Positions 41,867 to 51,516 are shown, numbered from the stretch's first letter. The stretch is DNA of 64,000 nt from Lachnospiraceae bacterium (GCA_009774625.1 VSOB01000005.1:16216-80215); one strand, 5' to 3'. Numbers and translations: made by a program. Notes: a model not told the origin generated them from the letters alone.

Positions 41867-41911
41867 AAGTGGTGGAAAGTGGTTAAAAGTGGCTTGAAGT
41901 GGTGAAAGCGG
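41867..41911 (+). promoter_or_regulatory. MraZ operator: four AAGTGG repeats with 10-bp period
   Basis: AAGTGG occurs at 41867, 41877, 41887 and 41897, exactly one helical turn apart, and a weaker AAGCGG at 41906. Tandem GTGG-type repeats at about 10-bp period next to the mraZ promoter are the known MraZ binding pattern. Here they begin about 8 bases after the -10 box, so bound MraZ would block transcription of its own operon. Confidence 0.88.
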
Positions 41912-41965
41912 AATTAAGAGGGCCAGACCGTTGTCCGTGGCAGACCACTTGGGCAGGTGAACATT

Positions 41966-42397
41966 ATGTTTATGGGAGAATACAACCACACAATTGATGC
42001 AAAAGGCAGGATTATTGTACCTTCCAAATTCCGGGAAATACTGGGTGATGAATTTGTGGTCACCAAGGGATTGGATGGGTGCTTATTTGTGTATGACAAT
42101 CATGAGTGGGCTGCATTTGAAGAGAAACTGAAAGCCCTGCCGATTACCAATAAAGATGCGAGAGCTTTTGTCCGTTTTTTTCTGGCAGGAGCTGCCAGTG
42201 TGGAAGTGGACAAGCAGGGAAGAATATTACTGCCAGGCTCACTGCGGGAGTTTGCATCACTTCAGAAAGATGCAGTGCTGATTGGAGTGGGAAGCAGGAT
42301 AGAGATCTGGAGCAGAGAAAGATGGGAGGACGTGGCATCCTTTGAGGATATGGACACCGTTGCCGAACATATGGCGGATTTAGGTCTGAGTATATAA
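41966..42397 (+). CDS. mraZ: Transcriptional regulator MraZ
   Basis: MraZ is a double SpoVT/AbrB-fold DNA-binding protein that forms rings and represses the division/cell-wall cluster. The 143 residues contain MFMGEYNHTIDAKGRIIVPSKF and, in the second half, ASVEVDKQGRILLPGSLREFA. ATG 41966 is chosen because AGGTG lies 6-7 bases before it and the family starts at this point; GTG 41957 overlaps that site. Its binding repeats are visible upstream. Confidence 0.96.
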   Translation: MFMGEYNHTIDAKGRIIVPSKFREILGDEFVVTKGLDGCLFVYDNHEWAAFEEKLKALPITNKDARAFVRFFLAGAASVEVDKQGRILLPGSLREFASLQKDAVLIGVGSRIEIWSRERWEDVASFEDMDTVAEHMADLGLSI

Positions 42398-42440
42398 CTT
42401 CTGCACACGGGGCAAATGTCCTGGAAGGAGGATACGATGC

Positions 42441-43379
42441 ATGGAATTTCGGCATAAGCCGGTATTACTGGAGGAAACGATAACAAATTTGCGGATCAGA
42501 CCGGATGGTATCTATGTGGATGGGACTCTGGGAGGAGGCGGACACAGCAGCCGCATTGCGGAGCTGCTTTCCGAAAAGGGCAGGCTGATCGGGATCGATC
42601 AGGATGATGCAGCCATGCAGGCGGCCGCTAAGCGGCTGGAGCCGTATGGACAGAGAGTGCGGCTGGTCCGGAGCAATTTCTGCCAGATGGCGCAGGTGCT
42701 TAAGGAATGCGGCAGCATGGCGGCAGACGGGATCCTGTTGGATTTGGGGGTTTCCTCTTATCAGTTGGATACATTGGAGCGGGGATTTTCCTATAAGTAC
42801 GATACGGTACTGGATATGCGGATGGACAGGCGTCAGACGCTGACTGCAAAGGAAATTGTCAATACATATTCCATGCAGGAACTGTTTCATATCATCCGGG
42901 AGTACGGGGAAGAGAAATTTGCGCAGAATATTGCCCGGCATATTGTCAGGGCAAGGGAGAAGGAAGAGATTGAAACGACAGGACAGTTGAATGAGATTAT
43001 CCGGGCTGCCATTCCGACAAAGGTGAGAGCAGGAGGAGGACATCCGTCTAAAAAGACCTTTCAGGCGATTCGGATTGCCTGCAACCGGGAGCTGGAAGTA
43101 TTGCAGGATGCACTGGACTCTATGACAGATCTGCTCAGTCCGGGCGGCAGACTCTGTGTGATTACGTTTCATTCTCTGGAGGACAGAATCGTAAAGACGG
43201 CAATGCGCGGATGGGAAAATCCGTGTATCTGCCCGCCGGAGTTTCCGGTTTGTACATGTGGGAGGAAATCTAAGGGGAGAGTCATTACCAGGAAGCCGAT
43301 ATTGCCGACGGATGGGGAGATGACAGAAAATAAAAGAGCAAAAAGTGCAAAACTCAGGGTATTTGAAAAGAGGGAGTAA
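42441..43379 (+). CDS. rsmH: 16S rRNA m4C1402 methyltransferase RsmH
   Basis: The 312-residue SAM-dependent enzyme has the family N-terminus EFRHKPVLLEETI, the SAM site YVDGTLGGGGHSSRIAELL, DGILLDLGVSSYQLD, ERGFSYKYD, and the C-terminal HPSKKTFQAIRIACNRELE and LCVITFHSLEDRIVK. It methylates N4 of C1402 in 16S rRNA. AAGGAGG lies ten bases before the ATG. Next to mraZ as in nearly all bacteria with the cluster. Confidence 0.97.
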   Translation: MEFRHKPVLLEETITNLRIRPDGIYVDGTLGGGGHSSRIAELLSEKGRLIGIDQDDAAMQAAAKRLEPYGQRVRLVRSNFCQMAQVLKECGSMAADGILLDLGVSSYQLDTLERGFSYKYDTVLDMRMDRRQTLTAKEIVNTYSMQELFHIIREYGEEKFAQNIARHIVRAREKEEIETTGQLNEIIRAAIPTKVRAGGGHPSKKTFQAIRIACNRELEVLQDALDSMTDLLSPGGRLCVITFHSLEDRIVKTAMRGWENPCICPPEFPVCTCGRKSKGRVITRKPILPTDGEMTENKRAKSAKLRVFEKRE

Positions 43380-43381
43380 CT

Positions 43382-43885
43382 ATGGCCGCAAGAAATCAGA
43401 AAAGACCATACGAAAGCAGAAGGACAGGTACTGGAAACAATACAACACGAAACAACATATATATATATGGAAATACAGCAAGACAACTGGATGTAAGAAC
43501 AGCGATTCGGGAAAAGCCGAAGCGGGCAAAAAACAACGCCATCAGAAGAAACAGGGAAAAGGCGATGCGGATGAATCCGGCCTATGTATTGTTCCTGGCG
43601 TTTGCCCTGGTGGTTTCAGGCGGGATATTGATCAGTTATATTCATCTGCAGTCTGACATTACGAACAGCATCAATCACATTGCGGCTCTGGAGAGTGAGC
43701 TGAATGACCTGAGGCTGTCCAATGACGAGGAGTACAGCCGGATCGAAAGCAGTGTGGATTTGGAAGAAATCAAAAGGATTGCCATCGAAGAACTGGGGAT
43801 GACATATGCGGCAGAGGGACAGGTCGTGGAGTATGCTTCCGAAGGAAGTGATTATGTGAGACAGATAGCAGATATTCCCGAATAA
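43382..43885 (+). CDS. ftsL: Cell-division protein FtsL-like
   Basis: A bitopic 167-residue protein with a 60-residue basic cytosolic part, one TM at about 67-88 (YVLFLAFALVVSGGILISY) and an outside leucine-zipper-like coiled coil (IAALESELNDLRLSNDEEY), followed by VDLEEIKRIAIEELGMTYA, a typical FtsL/DivIC ending. It is identified by topology and by position between rsmH and the PBP genes; sequence alone is weak. FtsL with FtsQ/DivIB activates the FtsW-PBP pair. Confidence 0.85.
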   Translation: MAARNQKRPYESRRTGTGNNTTRNNIYIYGNTARQLDVRTAIREKPKRAKNNAIRRNREKAMRMNPAYVLFLAFALVVSGGILISYIHLQSDITNSINHIAALESELNDLRLSNDEEYSRIESSVDLEEIKRIAIEELGMTYAAEGQVVEYASEGSDYVRQIADIPE

Positions 43886-43901
43886 GATAGCAGGTGTTTT
43901 G

Positions 43902-46082
43902 GTGAGAAAGATCATACAGAGTAACAAATTCACAACAAAGATGCAAAAGAAGCTGGTAGTACTGTTTTTATTTGTACTGTCAGCTTTCATCGGGTTAAGC
44001 ACCCGTTTGATCCTGATTAACCGGGACAACGGGGAACGCTATAAGAGGCAGGTGCTTTCACAGCAGAGATATGACAGCCGCGTCATTCCTTTTAAACGGG
44101 GCGACATCGTGGACTGCAAAGGTACAAAACTGGCGGTCAGCGAAAAGGTGTACAATGTGATTCTGGATGCCAGTCTGATGACGGAAAAGGAAGAATACAT
44201 CGAGGCAACGCTGCAGGCGCTGGGAAGCTGCTTTGGTCTGGATACATCGGAGATACGGTCCTTTGTGGCATCCAATCCCACTTCCAAGTACCGGGTGCTG
44301 GCAAAGAGACTTTCCTATGATGAGATCAGTCCTTTCGTGGAGCTGCAGAATGATACGGAGAACAATCCGAATATTAAAGGCGTCTGGTTTGAGGAAGAAT
44401 ATGAGCGGAAGTATCCGGGCGGCAGTCTTGCCTGTGATCTGATCGGCTTCACTGGCAAGGACAATGCAGGTACATATGGGCTGGAAGAATATTATAATGA
44501 TACACTCAACGGAATTAACGGAAGAGAATATGGGTATCTTAATGGTGATTCCACACTGGAACGGACCACCAAGTCAGCGATTGACGGCAATACCATCGTG
44601 ACCACCATTGATGCCAATATTCAGAGTATAGTGGAAAAGCATCTGAAACAATTCAATGAGGACAACCAAAATGCAGTAAGGGACGGGAACGGCGCCCACA
44701 ACGTAGGCTGCATTATTATGAATGTGAATACCGGTGAGATTCTGGCGATGGCCAGCTATCCTTTCTATGACCTGAACGATATATATAATCCGAAGGTGCT
44801 TCTGGGGATGAACAGGCTGGATGAGGACGGAAAGGAAACGGATGTGGTCATCACCCAGCCGATGATTGATGCCATGGACGAAGATACTCTTTATACACAT
44901 TTGAATGCAGTCTGGAAAAACTTCTGCATTACCAGTACCTATGAGCCGGGTTCCACAGCCAAGCCTTTTACCGTGGCAATGGGGCTGGAAAGCGGAAAAA
45001 TGTCAGGCAATGAGACGTATTTCTGCGGCGGTTCTCTCTGGTACGGCGGTCATGAGATCCATTGCCATCAGCGTATGGGAGACGGTATGCTGACGGTTAA
45101 GCAGGCAGTGGAAAAGTCCTGCAATGTGGCGCTGATGCAGATGGGCGAAGCCATAGGCAAAGATAATTTTCTGACCTTTCAGGAAGCCTTCGGCTGGGGT
45201 CTTCGGACCAATATTGATCTGGCTGGAGAGGCGCGGACAGTGGGTCTTGTGTACACTTCTTCCAATATGAGAGAAGCGGAGCTGGCCACTGCCACTTTTG
45301 GTCAGGGATTTAATGTGACTATGATACAGATGATAGCAGGTTTTTCTTCGTTGGTGAACGGCGGTTATTATTATGAACCCCATGTGGTCAGCAAGATACT
45401 CAGTCCTGACGGCACCACGATTAAAAATATAGAACCGCGGCTGTTAAAGCAGACCATATCTGCCAGCACTTCGGAAAAGATTGTGGATTACTGCAACGGC
45501 GTGGTAACAGAGGGGACCGGTACCACAGCCAGACCTGCGGGCTACGCCATCGGCGGCAAGACAGGAACGGCGGAGATGGTTCCCCGTACCAAAAGAGATT
45601 ATGTATGCTCTTTTATGGGCTATGCCCCGGCGGATGATCCTCAGATCGCCATTTATGTGGTGGTGGACAGGCCTAATTCGGCAAAACAGGACGACGCCAA
45701 GTATGCCACCCGGATTGTCCGGGGAATCCTGACAGAAGTGCTGCCTTATCTGCATTATTTTATGACCGAAGAACTGTCGGAGGATGAAACTACCGAAATC
45801 AGTCAAAGCGGACTGGCCGTACAGGCGCCGGGCATAGAGCCGGCAGAGGGTGAAGAAGGTTCGGAAGGGGATCCTCAGGATCCGGAAGAGTTGGAAATCA
45901 CCGGCCGGGAGGACGGAGAAGAAGGCGTGGAAGAGATGTCGGAGGAAGAACGGGAATGGCGGGAACGGATTGCAGGCTATGAAACCGATCCGGAAACCGG
46001 CTACCTGATCGAACCGGAAACCGGTGTAAAAATTGATCCTGTTACCGGGCAGGCGGTGGAAAGTGTGCCGCTGATGGATTAG
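43902..46082 (+). CDS. Class B penicillin-binding protein (FtsI-like) with acidic tail
   Basis: One TM (about 17-40), a pedestal domain (to about 225) and a transpeptidase domain with SxxK in EPGSTAKPF (near 349), SxN in EKSCNVAL and KTG in GGKTGTAEM (near 551). It cross-links septal peptidoglycan. After about 625 the outside end is a low-complexity acidic region closing with three DPETG/EPETG-like units. The reading starts at GTG 43902; TTG 43899 is the alternative. 726 residues, longer than standard FtsI because of the tail. No PASTA domain is present. Confidence 0.93.
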   Translation: MRKIIQSNKFTTKMQKKLVVLFLFVLSAFIGLSTRLILINRDNGERYKRQVLSQQRYDSRVIPFKRGDIVDCKGTKLAVSEKVYNVILDASLMTEKEEYIEATLQALGSCFGLDTSEIRSFVASNPTSKYRVLAKRLSYDEISPFVELQNDTENNPNIKGVWFEEEYERKYPGGSLACDLIGFTGKDNAGTYGLEEYYNDTLNGINGREYGYLNGDSTLERTTKSAIDGNTIVTTIDANIQSIVEKHLKQFNEDNQNAVRDGNGAHNVGCIIMNVNTGEILAMASYPFYDLNDIYNPKVLLGMNRLDEDGKETDVVITQPMIDAMDEDTLYTHLNAVWKNFCITSTYEPGSTAKPFTVAMGLESGKMSGNETYFCGGSLWYGGHEIHCHQRMGDGMLTVKQAVEKSCNVALMQMGEAIGKDNFLTFQEAFGWGLRTNIDLAGEARTVGLVYTSSNMREAELATATFGQGFNVTMIQMIAGFSSLVNGGYYYEPHVVSKILSPDGTTIKNIEPRLLKQTISASTSEKIVDYCNGVVTEGTGTTARPAGYAIGGKTGTAEMVPRTKRDYVCSFMGYAPADDPQIAIYVVVDRPNSAKQDDAKYATRIVRGILTEVLPYLHYFMTEELSEDETTEISQSGLAVQAPGIEPAEGEEGSEGDPQDPEELEITGREDGEEGVEEMSEEEREWRERIAGYETDPETGYLIEPETGVKIDPVTGQAVESVPLMD

Positions 46083-46173
46083 GCCCTGAGGGAAACCGGT
46101 TCTTAAGGCCTGACGGAGCATAACCTGCGCCTTTGCCACATAAAATGGTATAAACTGTTTTTATGAGGCCTGT

Positions 46174-47904
46174 GTGGAAAAGAACAAAACATTTCACCGA
46201 AAAAAGATTCTGGTTTCCTTTGTGATTTTTTTTCTGTCCTTTGTGGGACTGATGACACGGCTTTCGTATCTGATGGTGAGCCGTTCCCAATATTATGCGC
46301 AGCAGGCCAAAGAGCTGCATGAGCGGGAGAGAAGCATCAAGGCTGCCAGAGGCAGGATACTGGACCGGAACGGTGTGGTGCTGGCGGACAATAAAACCGT
46401 ATGTACCATTTCCGTGATTCACAGTCAGATCAGGGACAAAGAAGCGGTGATCGATATGCTCTGCCGGGAGCTTTCTCTGGATGAGGAGTATGTGAGCAAG
46501 CGGGTGGAAAAGGTTTCTGCCATTGAGCGGATCAAAAGCAATGTGGAAAAAGAGGTCGGGGACCGGATCCGGGACCATAATCTGCCCGGTGTGAAAGTGG
46601 ATGAGGACTTTAAACGGTATTATCCCTATGGAGAGCTGGCTTCTAAGGTACTGGGATTTACCGGAGGGGACAATCAGGGGATCATTGGCCTGGAGGTGAC
46701 GTATGATTCCATTCTGGAAGGGGAGCCGGGCACCATACTGACGGTTACGGATGCCAGAGGCATCGAACTGGATGCGGCGGGTGAAAGCCGGATCGAACCG
46801 GTGGACGGCAGAGATCTGGTCATATCCATGGATATGAATATACAGAAATATGCAACACAGCTTGCGTATCAGGCAATGGAAACAAAAGAGGCGGACAGTG
46901 TATCCATCATTGTGATGAACCCTCAGAACGGTGAGATCCTGGCAATGGTGAATGTACCGGAATTTGATTTGAATGAGCCATTTGAGCTGAAAGGGATCCA
47001 GACTGCGGGGATGACCGAACAGCAGAGGCAGGATGCCCTCAACGGAATGTGGAGAAACGGCTGTATCAACGATACGTATGAGCCGGGTTCCACTTTTAAG
47101 ACGGTGACGGCTGCCGCCGGTCTGGAAGCGGGTGTTGTGCATACATCAGATACATTTCACTGTCCCGGTTATATTATGGTGGAAGATCGGAGGATCCGAT
47201 GTCATAAAGTGGGCGGGCATGGCAGTGAGGATTTTATACAGGCCACAATGAACTCCTGCAATCCGGTATTTGTGACAGTGGGAATGCGGCTTGGAAGTGA
47301 CCAATATTATGAGTATTTTAAAAAATTCGGCCTTCTGGAAAAGACCGGCATTGATCTGCCGGGGGAAGCGGCCACTATCATGCACAAAAAGGAAAACATA
47401 GGCATGGTGGAACTGGCGACGATTTCTTTTGGACAGTCCTTCCAGATTACGCCGATACAGCTTGTGACAACAGCGGCTTCCTTAGTCAATGGAGGCAGGC
47501 GTGTGACACCTCATTTTGCGCTGCGGGCTTCTTCCCAGGGGGAAGAGGCGCAGGAGGAGTTTACGTATCCGGTCAGGGAACATATTGTGTCCCTGGAGAC
47601 ATCGGAAACGATGAAGATGATGCTGGAGCAGGTGGTGGCCAATGGGGGCGGAAAAAATGCCATCGTGGAAGGCTATCGGGTAGGAGGCAAAACAGCCACC
47701 AGCCAGACCCTGCCCAGAGGAAGTGGCAGATATATCTCTTCTTTTCTGGGGTTTGCCCCGGCGGACGATCCTCAGGTAATGGCCATAGCCATTATCAACA
47801 ATCCTCAGGGAGTCTATTACGGCGGACAGATTGCGGCTCCTGTGGTCAGACAGTTGTTTGAAAACATTCTTCCTTATCTGGAAAGAACGGCAGAGCAGAG
47901 GTGA
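46174..47904 (+). CDS. Class B penicillin-binding protein (SpoVD/FtsI family) with KTA motif
   Basis: A 576-residue second class B PBP: TM at about 12-35, pedestal (RGRILDRNGVVLADNKTV), and a transpeptidase with SxxK in EPGSTFKTV (near 304) and SxN in MNSCNPV. The third motif is GGKTATSQ near 505, Ala replacing the usual Gly of KTG. It lacks PASTA domains. Given a spore-former and the position just before mraY, it may be the spore-specific SpoVD type, but either of the two PBPs could be the vegetative one. GTG start with GAGG five bases upstream. Confidence 0.92.
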   Translation: MEKNKTFHRKKILVSFVIFFLSFVGLMTRLSYLMVSRSQYYAQQAKELHERERSIKAARGRILDRNGVVLADNKTVCTISVIHSQIRDKEAVIDMLCRELSLDEEYVSKRVEKVSAIERIKSNVEKEVGDRIRDHNLPGVKVDEDFKRYYPYGELASKVLGFTGGDNQGIIGLEVTYDSILEGEPGTILTVTDARGIELDAAGESRIEPVDGRDLVISMDMNIQKYATQLAYQAMETKEADSVSIIVMNPQNGEILAMVNVPEFDLNEPFELKGIQTAGMTEQQRQDALNGMWRNGCINDTYEPGSTFKTVTAAAGLEAGVVHTSDTFHCPGYIMVEDRRIRCHKVGGHGSEDFIQATMNSCNPVFVTVGMRLGSDQYYEYFKKFGLLEKTGIDLPGEAATIMHKKENIGMVELATISFGQSFQITPIQLVTTAASLVNGGRRVTPHFALRASSQGEEAQEEFTYPVREHIVSLETSETMKMMLEQVVANGGGKNAIVEGYRVGGKTATSQTLPRGSGRYISSFLGFAPADDPQVMAIAIINNPQGVYYGGQIAAPVVRQLFENILPYLERTAEQR

Positions 47905-47986
47905 TATGAGCTGCAGGACATTACGATGTACCAGAAAAAGAGTCTGCCTGTGAGAGGCAGAAAAGAACCGGAAAGGACAAAAAGAT

Positions 47987-48949
47987 ATGAAGCTCAACAG
48001 TTCGGTAGCGATACCGGTTATTATAGCATTTGCAATCAGTGTCATAGCAGGACCGATGATCATTCCTTTTTTGAAAAGGCTCCATGTGGGTCAGACGGAA
48101 CGGGAAGAGGGGCCTAAGTCTCATCTGAAAAAGTCCGGTACTCCCACGATGGGCGGTATTCTGATCCTGGGCAGTGTACTGCTGACCTCTCTGCCGTATG
48201 TGAAAAGTTACCCGAAGATTATTCCGGTCCTGTTTCTTACATTGGGATTTGGAATCATCGGATTTCTGGATGACTACATCAAGGTGGTGTTGAAACGTTC
48301 TCTTGGGCTGACACCGGTTCAGAAAATGGCGGGACAGATTGTGGTAACAGCTATATTCGCCTATTATCTGCTGCATTTTACGGATGTGAATCTGGCGATG
48401 AAAGTTCCCTTTTTTCCGGAAAAATATCTGGATTTTGGGATATTGAATATTCCGATTCTGTTTTTTGTGGTCATCGGCACGGCCAACGGTACCAATTTTA
48501 CAGATGGTCTGGATGGTCTGGCAAGCAGTGTGACCATTATGGTAGCTACCTTTTTTACGGTGGTGGCCATTGGCACAGGCAGCGGCATTGATCCGGTAAC
48601 CTGTGCGGTGGCAGGATCGTTGCTGGGATTTCTGCTGTTCAATGTCTATCCGGCCAGAGTTTTTATGGGAGATACCGGTTCTCTGGCGCTGGGAGGTTTT
48701 GTGGCCTCCTGTGCCTATATGATGCAGATGCCTCTGTTTATCGTAATTGTGGGCTTTATCTATCTGGCAGAGGTGCTGTCGGTAATCATTCAGGTGAGTT
48801 ATTTCAAAGCCACAGGGGGAAAGCGTATCTTCAAAATGGCCCCGATCCATCATCACTTTGAACTGTGCGGATGGTCGGAGACACGTGTGGTGGCTGTTTT
48901 TTCGATTGTGACGGCGGTCCTGTGCCTGATCGGCCTGATGGCGCTGTAG
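47987..48949 (+). CDS. mraY: Phospho-N-acetylmuramoyl-pentapeptide transferase MraY
   Basis: MraY makes lipid I from UDP-MurNAc-pentapeptide and undecaprenyl phosphate. The 320-residue, roughly ten-helix protein has EGPKSHLKKSGTPTMGG, the catalytic GFLDDYIKVVLKRSLGLTP, NFTDGLDGLASSV, FMGDTGSLALGG and MAPIHHHFELCGWSE. GGAAAGGA precedes the ATG. The 82 bases between the PBP and this gene hold no ORF of note. murE and murF, often just upstream, are absent. Confidence 0.97.
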   Translation: MKLNSSVAIPVIIAFAISVIAGPMIIPFLKRLHVGQTEREEGPKSHLKKSGTPTMGGILILGSVLLTSLPYVKSYPKIIPVLFLTLGFGIIGFLDDYIKVVLKRSLGLTPVQKMAGQIVVTAIFAYYLLHFTDVNLAMKVPFFPEKYLDFGILNIPILFFVVIGTANGTNFTDGLDGLASSVTIMVATFFTVVAIGTGSGIDPVTCAVAGSLLGFLLFNVYPARVFMGDTGSLALGGFVASCAYMMQMPLFIVIVGFIYLAEVLSVIIQVSYFKATGGKRIFKMAPIHHHFELCGWSETRVVAVFSIVTAVLCLIGLMAL

Positions 48950-48973
48950 GGCGGAAACAAAGGAGTGGATGAG

Positions 48974-50350
48974 ATGGAGTTGAAGGGGAAAAATGTTCTG
49001 ATTATCGGTTCCGGCATCAGCGGTGTCAGTGCGGCGAAGCTGGTGGCGGAAGCAGGCGGATATGAGGCATCTATTACAGTGTTCGACGGAAACAGCGAAC
49101 TGACTGCGGAGGAAGTTAAGCAGCGGTTTCCCAGGTCGCTGGTAGGGGAAGTGTATACAGGCGCCCTGCCGGAGCCGGCCAGATCACAGGCCCAGCTTGT
49201 GATTGTCAGTCCGGGCGTACCGGTGGACTCGGCGCTGGTTGTGGAGTTTCAAAAGAGAGGCATACCGGTCTGGGGAGAAATCGAGCTGGCTTATCACTTT
49301 GCCAGAGGCAGGCTGATTGCCATTACCGGAACCAACGGCAAGACCACCACCACCGCATTGACAGGACAGATTCTGAAAGACTGGGGGGCGGATGTGTATG
49401 TTGCCGGCAACATCGGGATTCCGTATACCTCCGTTGCGGGAAAGACAAGTGAAAAATCCATTACAGTGGCGGAAATCAGCAGCTTTCAGTTGGAGACGAT
49501 CCATGACTTCACACCGGATGTATCTGCGGTTCTGAATATTACGCCGGATCATCTTAACCGGCATCATACGATGGAGTGCTATGTGGCGATGAAAGAGTCC
49601 ATCGCTAAAAATCAAAAGAAAAACAGCCGCTGTGTGTTGAATTATGAGGATCCTTATACCAGATCATTCGGTGAGCGGACATCTGCAGAGCCTTTCTGGT
49701 TTTCATCGGCCAGGATACTGGAGAAGGGAATCTATCTGGCAGACGGGGTGATTTATCTGGCGGACGGGGACGGGAAGGAACCAGTCCCGGTGATACAAAT
49801 TGGCGAAGCCAGACTGCCCGGCATCCACAATGCGGAAAATATCATGGCGGCCATCGCCATGACCTACTGCATGGGGGTGCCGCTTACCCAGATCGCAGAG
49901 TCTGTCAGAGGGTTTCGGGCGGTGGAACACAGGATAGAATATGTGGCCACAAAAAAAGGTGTGATGTACTATAACGATTCCAAAGGGACCAATCCCGATG
50001 CTGCCATCCGGGGGATCCGGGCGATGGACCGGCCCACCGTCCTGATCGGCGGCGGCTATGATAAGGACAGCGACTATGATGAATGGGTGGAGGCCTTTGC
50101 AGGGAAGGCAACTTGGCTGGTGCTTTTGGGGCAGACAAAGGAAAAAATAGCAGCATGCGCCAGAAAGCACGGCTTTACCAATATTATCATGGCGGACTCT
50201 CTGGAAGAGACGGTACAGATCTGCGCCGGAAAGGCCCGGCCGGGCGACGCCGTACTGTTATCCCCTGCCTGTGCGAGCTGGGGAATGTTTCCCAATTATG
50301 AAGTAAGAGGGAATCTGTTTAAAGAACTGGTGAATCAACTGGAGGATTGA
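48974..50350 (+). CDS. murD: UDP-N-acetylmuramoylalanine-D-glutamate ligase MurD
   Basis: The 458-residue ligase has the N-terminal Rossmann part (VLIIGSGISGVSAAKL), the P-loop ITGTNGKTTTTALTGQI near 118, NITPDHLNRHHTMECYVAMK, FRAVEHRIEYVATKKGV, YNDSKGTNPDAA and LLSPACASWGMFPNYEVRG. It adds D-Glu to UDP-MurNAc-Ala. ATG 48974 lies eight bases after AGGAG; the in-frame GTG at 48965 overlaps that site. Its last codons carry the ribosome site of ftsW. Confidence 0.97.
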   Translation: MELKGKNVLIIGSGISGVSAAKLVAEAGGYEASITVFDGNSELTAEEVKQRFPRSLVGEVYTGALPEPARSQAQLVIVSPGVPVDSALVVEFQKRGIPVWGEIELAYHFARGRLIAITGTNGKTTTTALTGQILKDWGADVYVAGNIGIPYTSVAGKTSEKSITVAEISSFQLETIHDFTPDVSAVLNITPDHLNRHHTMECYVAMKESIAKNQKKNSRCVLNYEDPYTRSFGERTSAEPFWFSSARILEKGIYLADGVIYLADGDGKEPVPVIQIGEARLPGIHNAENIMAAIAMTYCMGVPLTQIAESVRGFRAVEHRIEYVATKKGVMYYNDSKGTNPDAAIRGIRAMDRPTVLIGGGYDKDSDYDEWVEAFAGKATWLVLLGQTKEKIAACARKHGFTNIIMADSLEETVQICAGKARPGDAVLLSPACASWGMFPNYEVRGNLFKELVNQLED

Positions 50351-50352
50351 TT

Positions 50353-51516
50353 TTGGATAGATTCAGGGAAAGGAGAAGGAAGAAAGCGGCGGATCATTAT
50401 TTTGATTACAGTCTGCTTTTCATTGTACTGTTTTTGCTTGGCTTCGGAATGATTATGATTTACTCCACCAGCTCTTACGAGGCCAGCAAGGATTATGGGG
50501 ACGCGGCCTATTATCTGAAAAAGCAGGCGGTGGCTACGGCCCTGGGCATTGCCGCTATGATATTCACAGCCAATGTCCCTTATCATTTCTGGGAAAAATT
50601 TGCCGTACCGGGCTATCTGGTATCGGCCGTGCTGATCTGTCTTGTGCTGACGCCTCTGGGCGTTAAGGTAAAGGGCGCGAGACGGTGGCTGGATTTTGGC
50701 ATCGGGCTGCGTCTGCAGCCTGCGGAGATCGCAAAGCTGTGTATGATCCTGTTTCTTGCCAGCATGGTATGTAAAATGGGAAAAAGCATACGGAGCAGAA
50801 AGGGGTTTTTCAGTATCCTTCTCGTTCCGCTGCCGATCAGTATTATGATCTGGAAAATAACCGATAACCTGAGTTCAGCCATTATCGTATTCGGGATTGC
50901 GGTACTGATGCTCTTTGTGGCCAGTCCGGATTATAAAAAGTTTTTTCTGATGGGCTTTGCGGGAGCCGGAGCAGCAGCCGGCATCGTATACATAATTACC
51001 AGACTGGCTTCTTCGGACAGTCTGGGCTTCCGGGGAGAACGTATTCTGGCCTGGCTGGATCCGGAGGCTTATGCCAGCGGAAAAGGATTTCAGACTCTGC
51101 AGGCGCTTTATGCGATCGGATCCGGCGGCATTTTCGGCAAAGGCCTGGGACAGAGTATGCAGAAACTGGGATTTATCCCGGAGGCGCAGAACGACATGAT
51201 CTTCTCTATTATCTGTGAAGAGTTGGGGCTGTTCGGCGCCATAGCGATCATTTTGTTGTTTTTGCTTCTGATCTGGCGGTTTATGATTGTGGCCAACAAT
51301 GCACCGGATCTGTTCGGTGCGCTGCTGGTGGTGGGGGTGATGGGACATATCGCCATTCAGGTGATCCTGAACATTGCGGTGGTGACCAACACCATTCCCA
51401 ATACGGGGATTTCACTGCCTTTTATCAGTTACGGCGGCTCCTCTGTTATGTTTCTGTTAATAGAAATCGGTCTGGTGCTGAGTGTGTCCCATTCCATACG
51501 GTTCAAGGAAGTTTAA
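50353..51516 (+). CDS. ftsW: SEDS-family peptidoglycan polymerase FtsW/SpoVE
   Basis: The 387-residue protein has about ten membrane helices with SEDS signatures KGARRWLDFGIGLRLQPAEIAK, the GERILAWLDPEAY loop, GKGLGQSMQKLGFIPEAQND and the near-end PNTGISLPFISYGGSS. SEDS proteins polymerise glycan strands together with a class B PBP. The start is TTG at 50353, seven bases after GGAGG; TTG 50347 would overlap the murD stop and lie too near the ribosome site. Whether it is the vegetative FtsW or the spore SpoVE cannot be decided here. Confidence 0.94.
   Translation: MDRFRERRRKKAADHYFDYSLLFIVLFLLGFGMIMIYSTSSYEASKDYGDAAYYLKKQAVATALGIAAMIFTANVPYHFWEKFAVPGYLVSAVLICLVLTPLGVKVKGARRWLDFGIGLRLQPAEIAKLCMILFLASMVCKMGKSIRSRKGFFSILLVPLPISIMIWKITDNLSSAIIVFGIAVLMLFVASPDYKKFFLMGFAGAGAAAGIVYIITRLASSDSLGFRGERILAWLDPEAYASGKGFQTLQALYAIGSGGIFGKGLGQSMQKLGFIPEAQNDMIFSIICEELGLFGAIAIILLFLLLIWRFMIVANNAPDLFGALLVVGVMGHIAIQVILNIAVVTNTIPNTGISLPFISYGGSSVMFLLIEIGLVLSVSHSIRFKEV

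Noticed and set aside
41867..41911. CRISPR-like short direct repeats
   Set aside because: The 6-base units at 10-bp period are far too short for CRISPR and match an MraZ operator.
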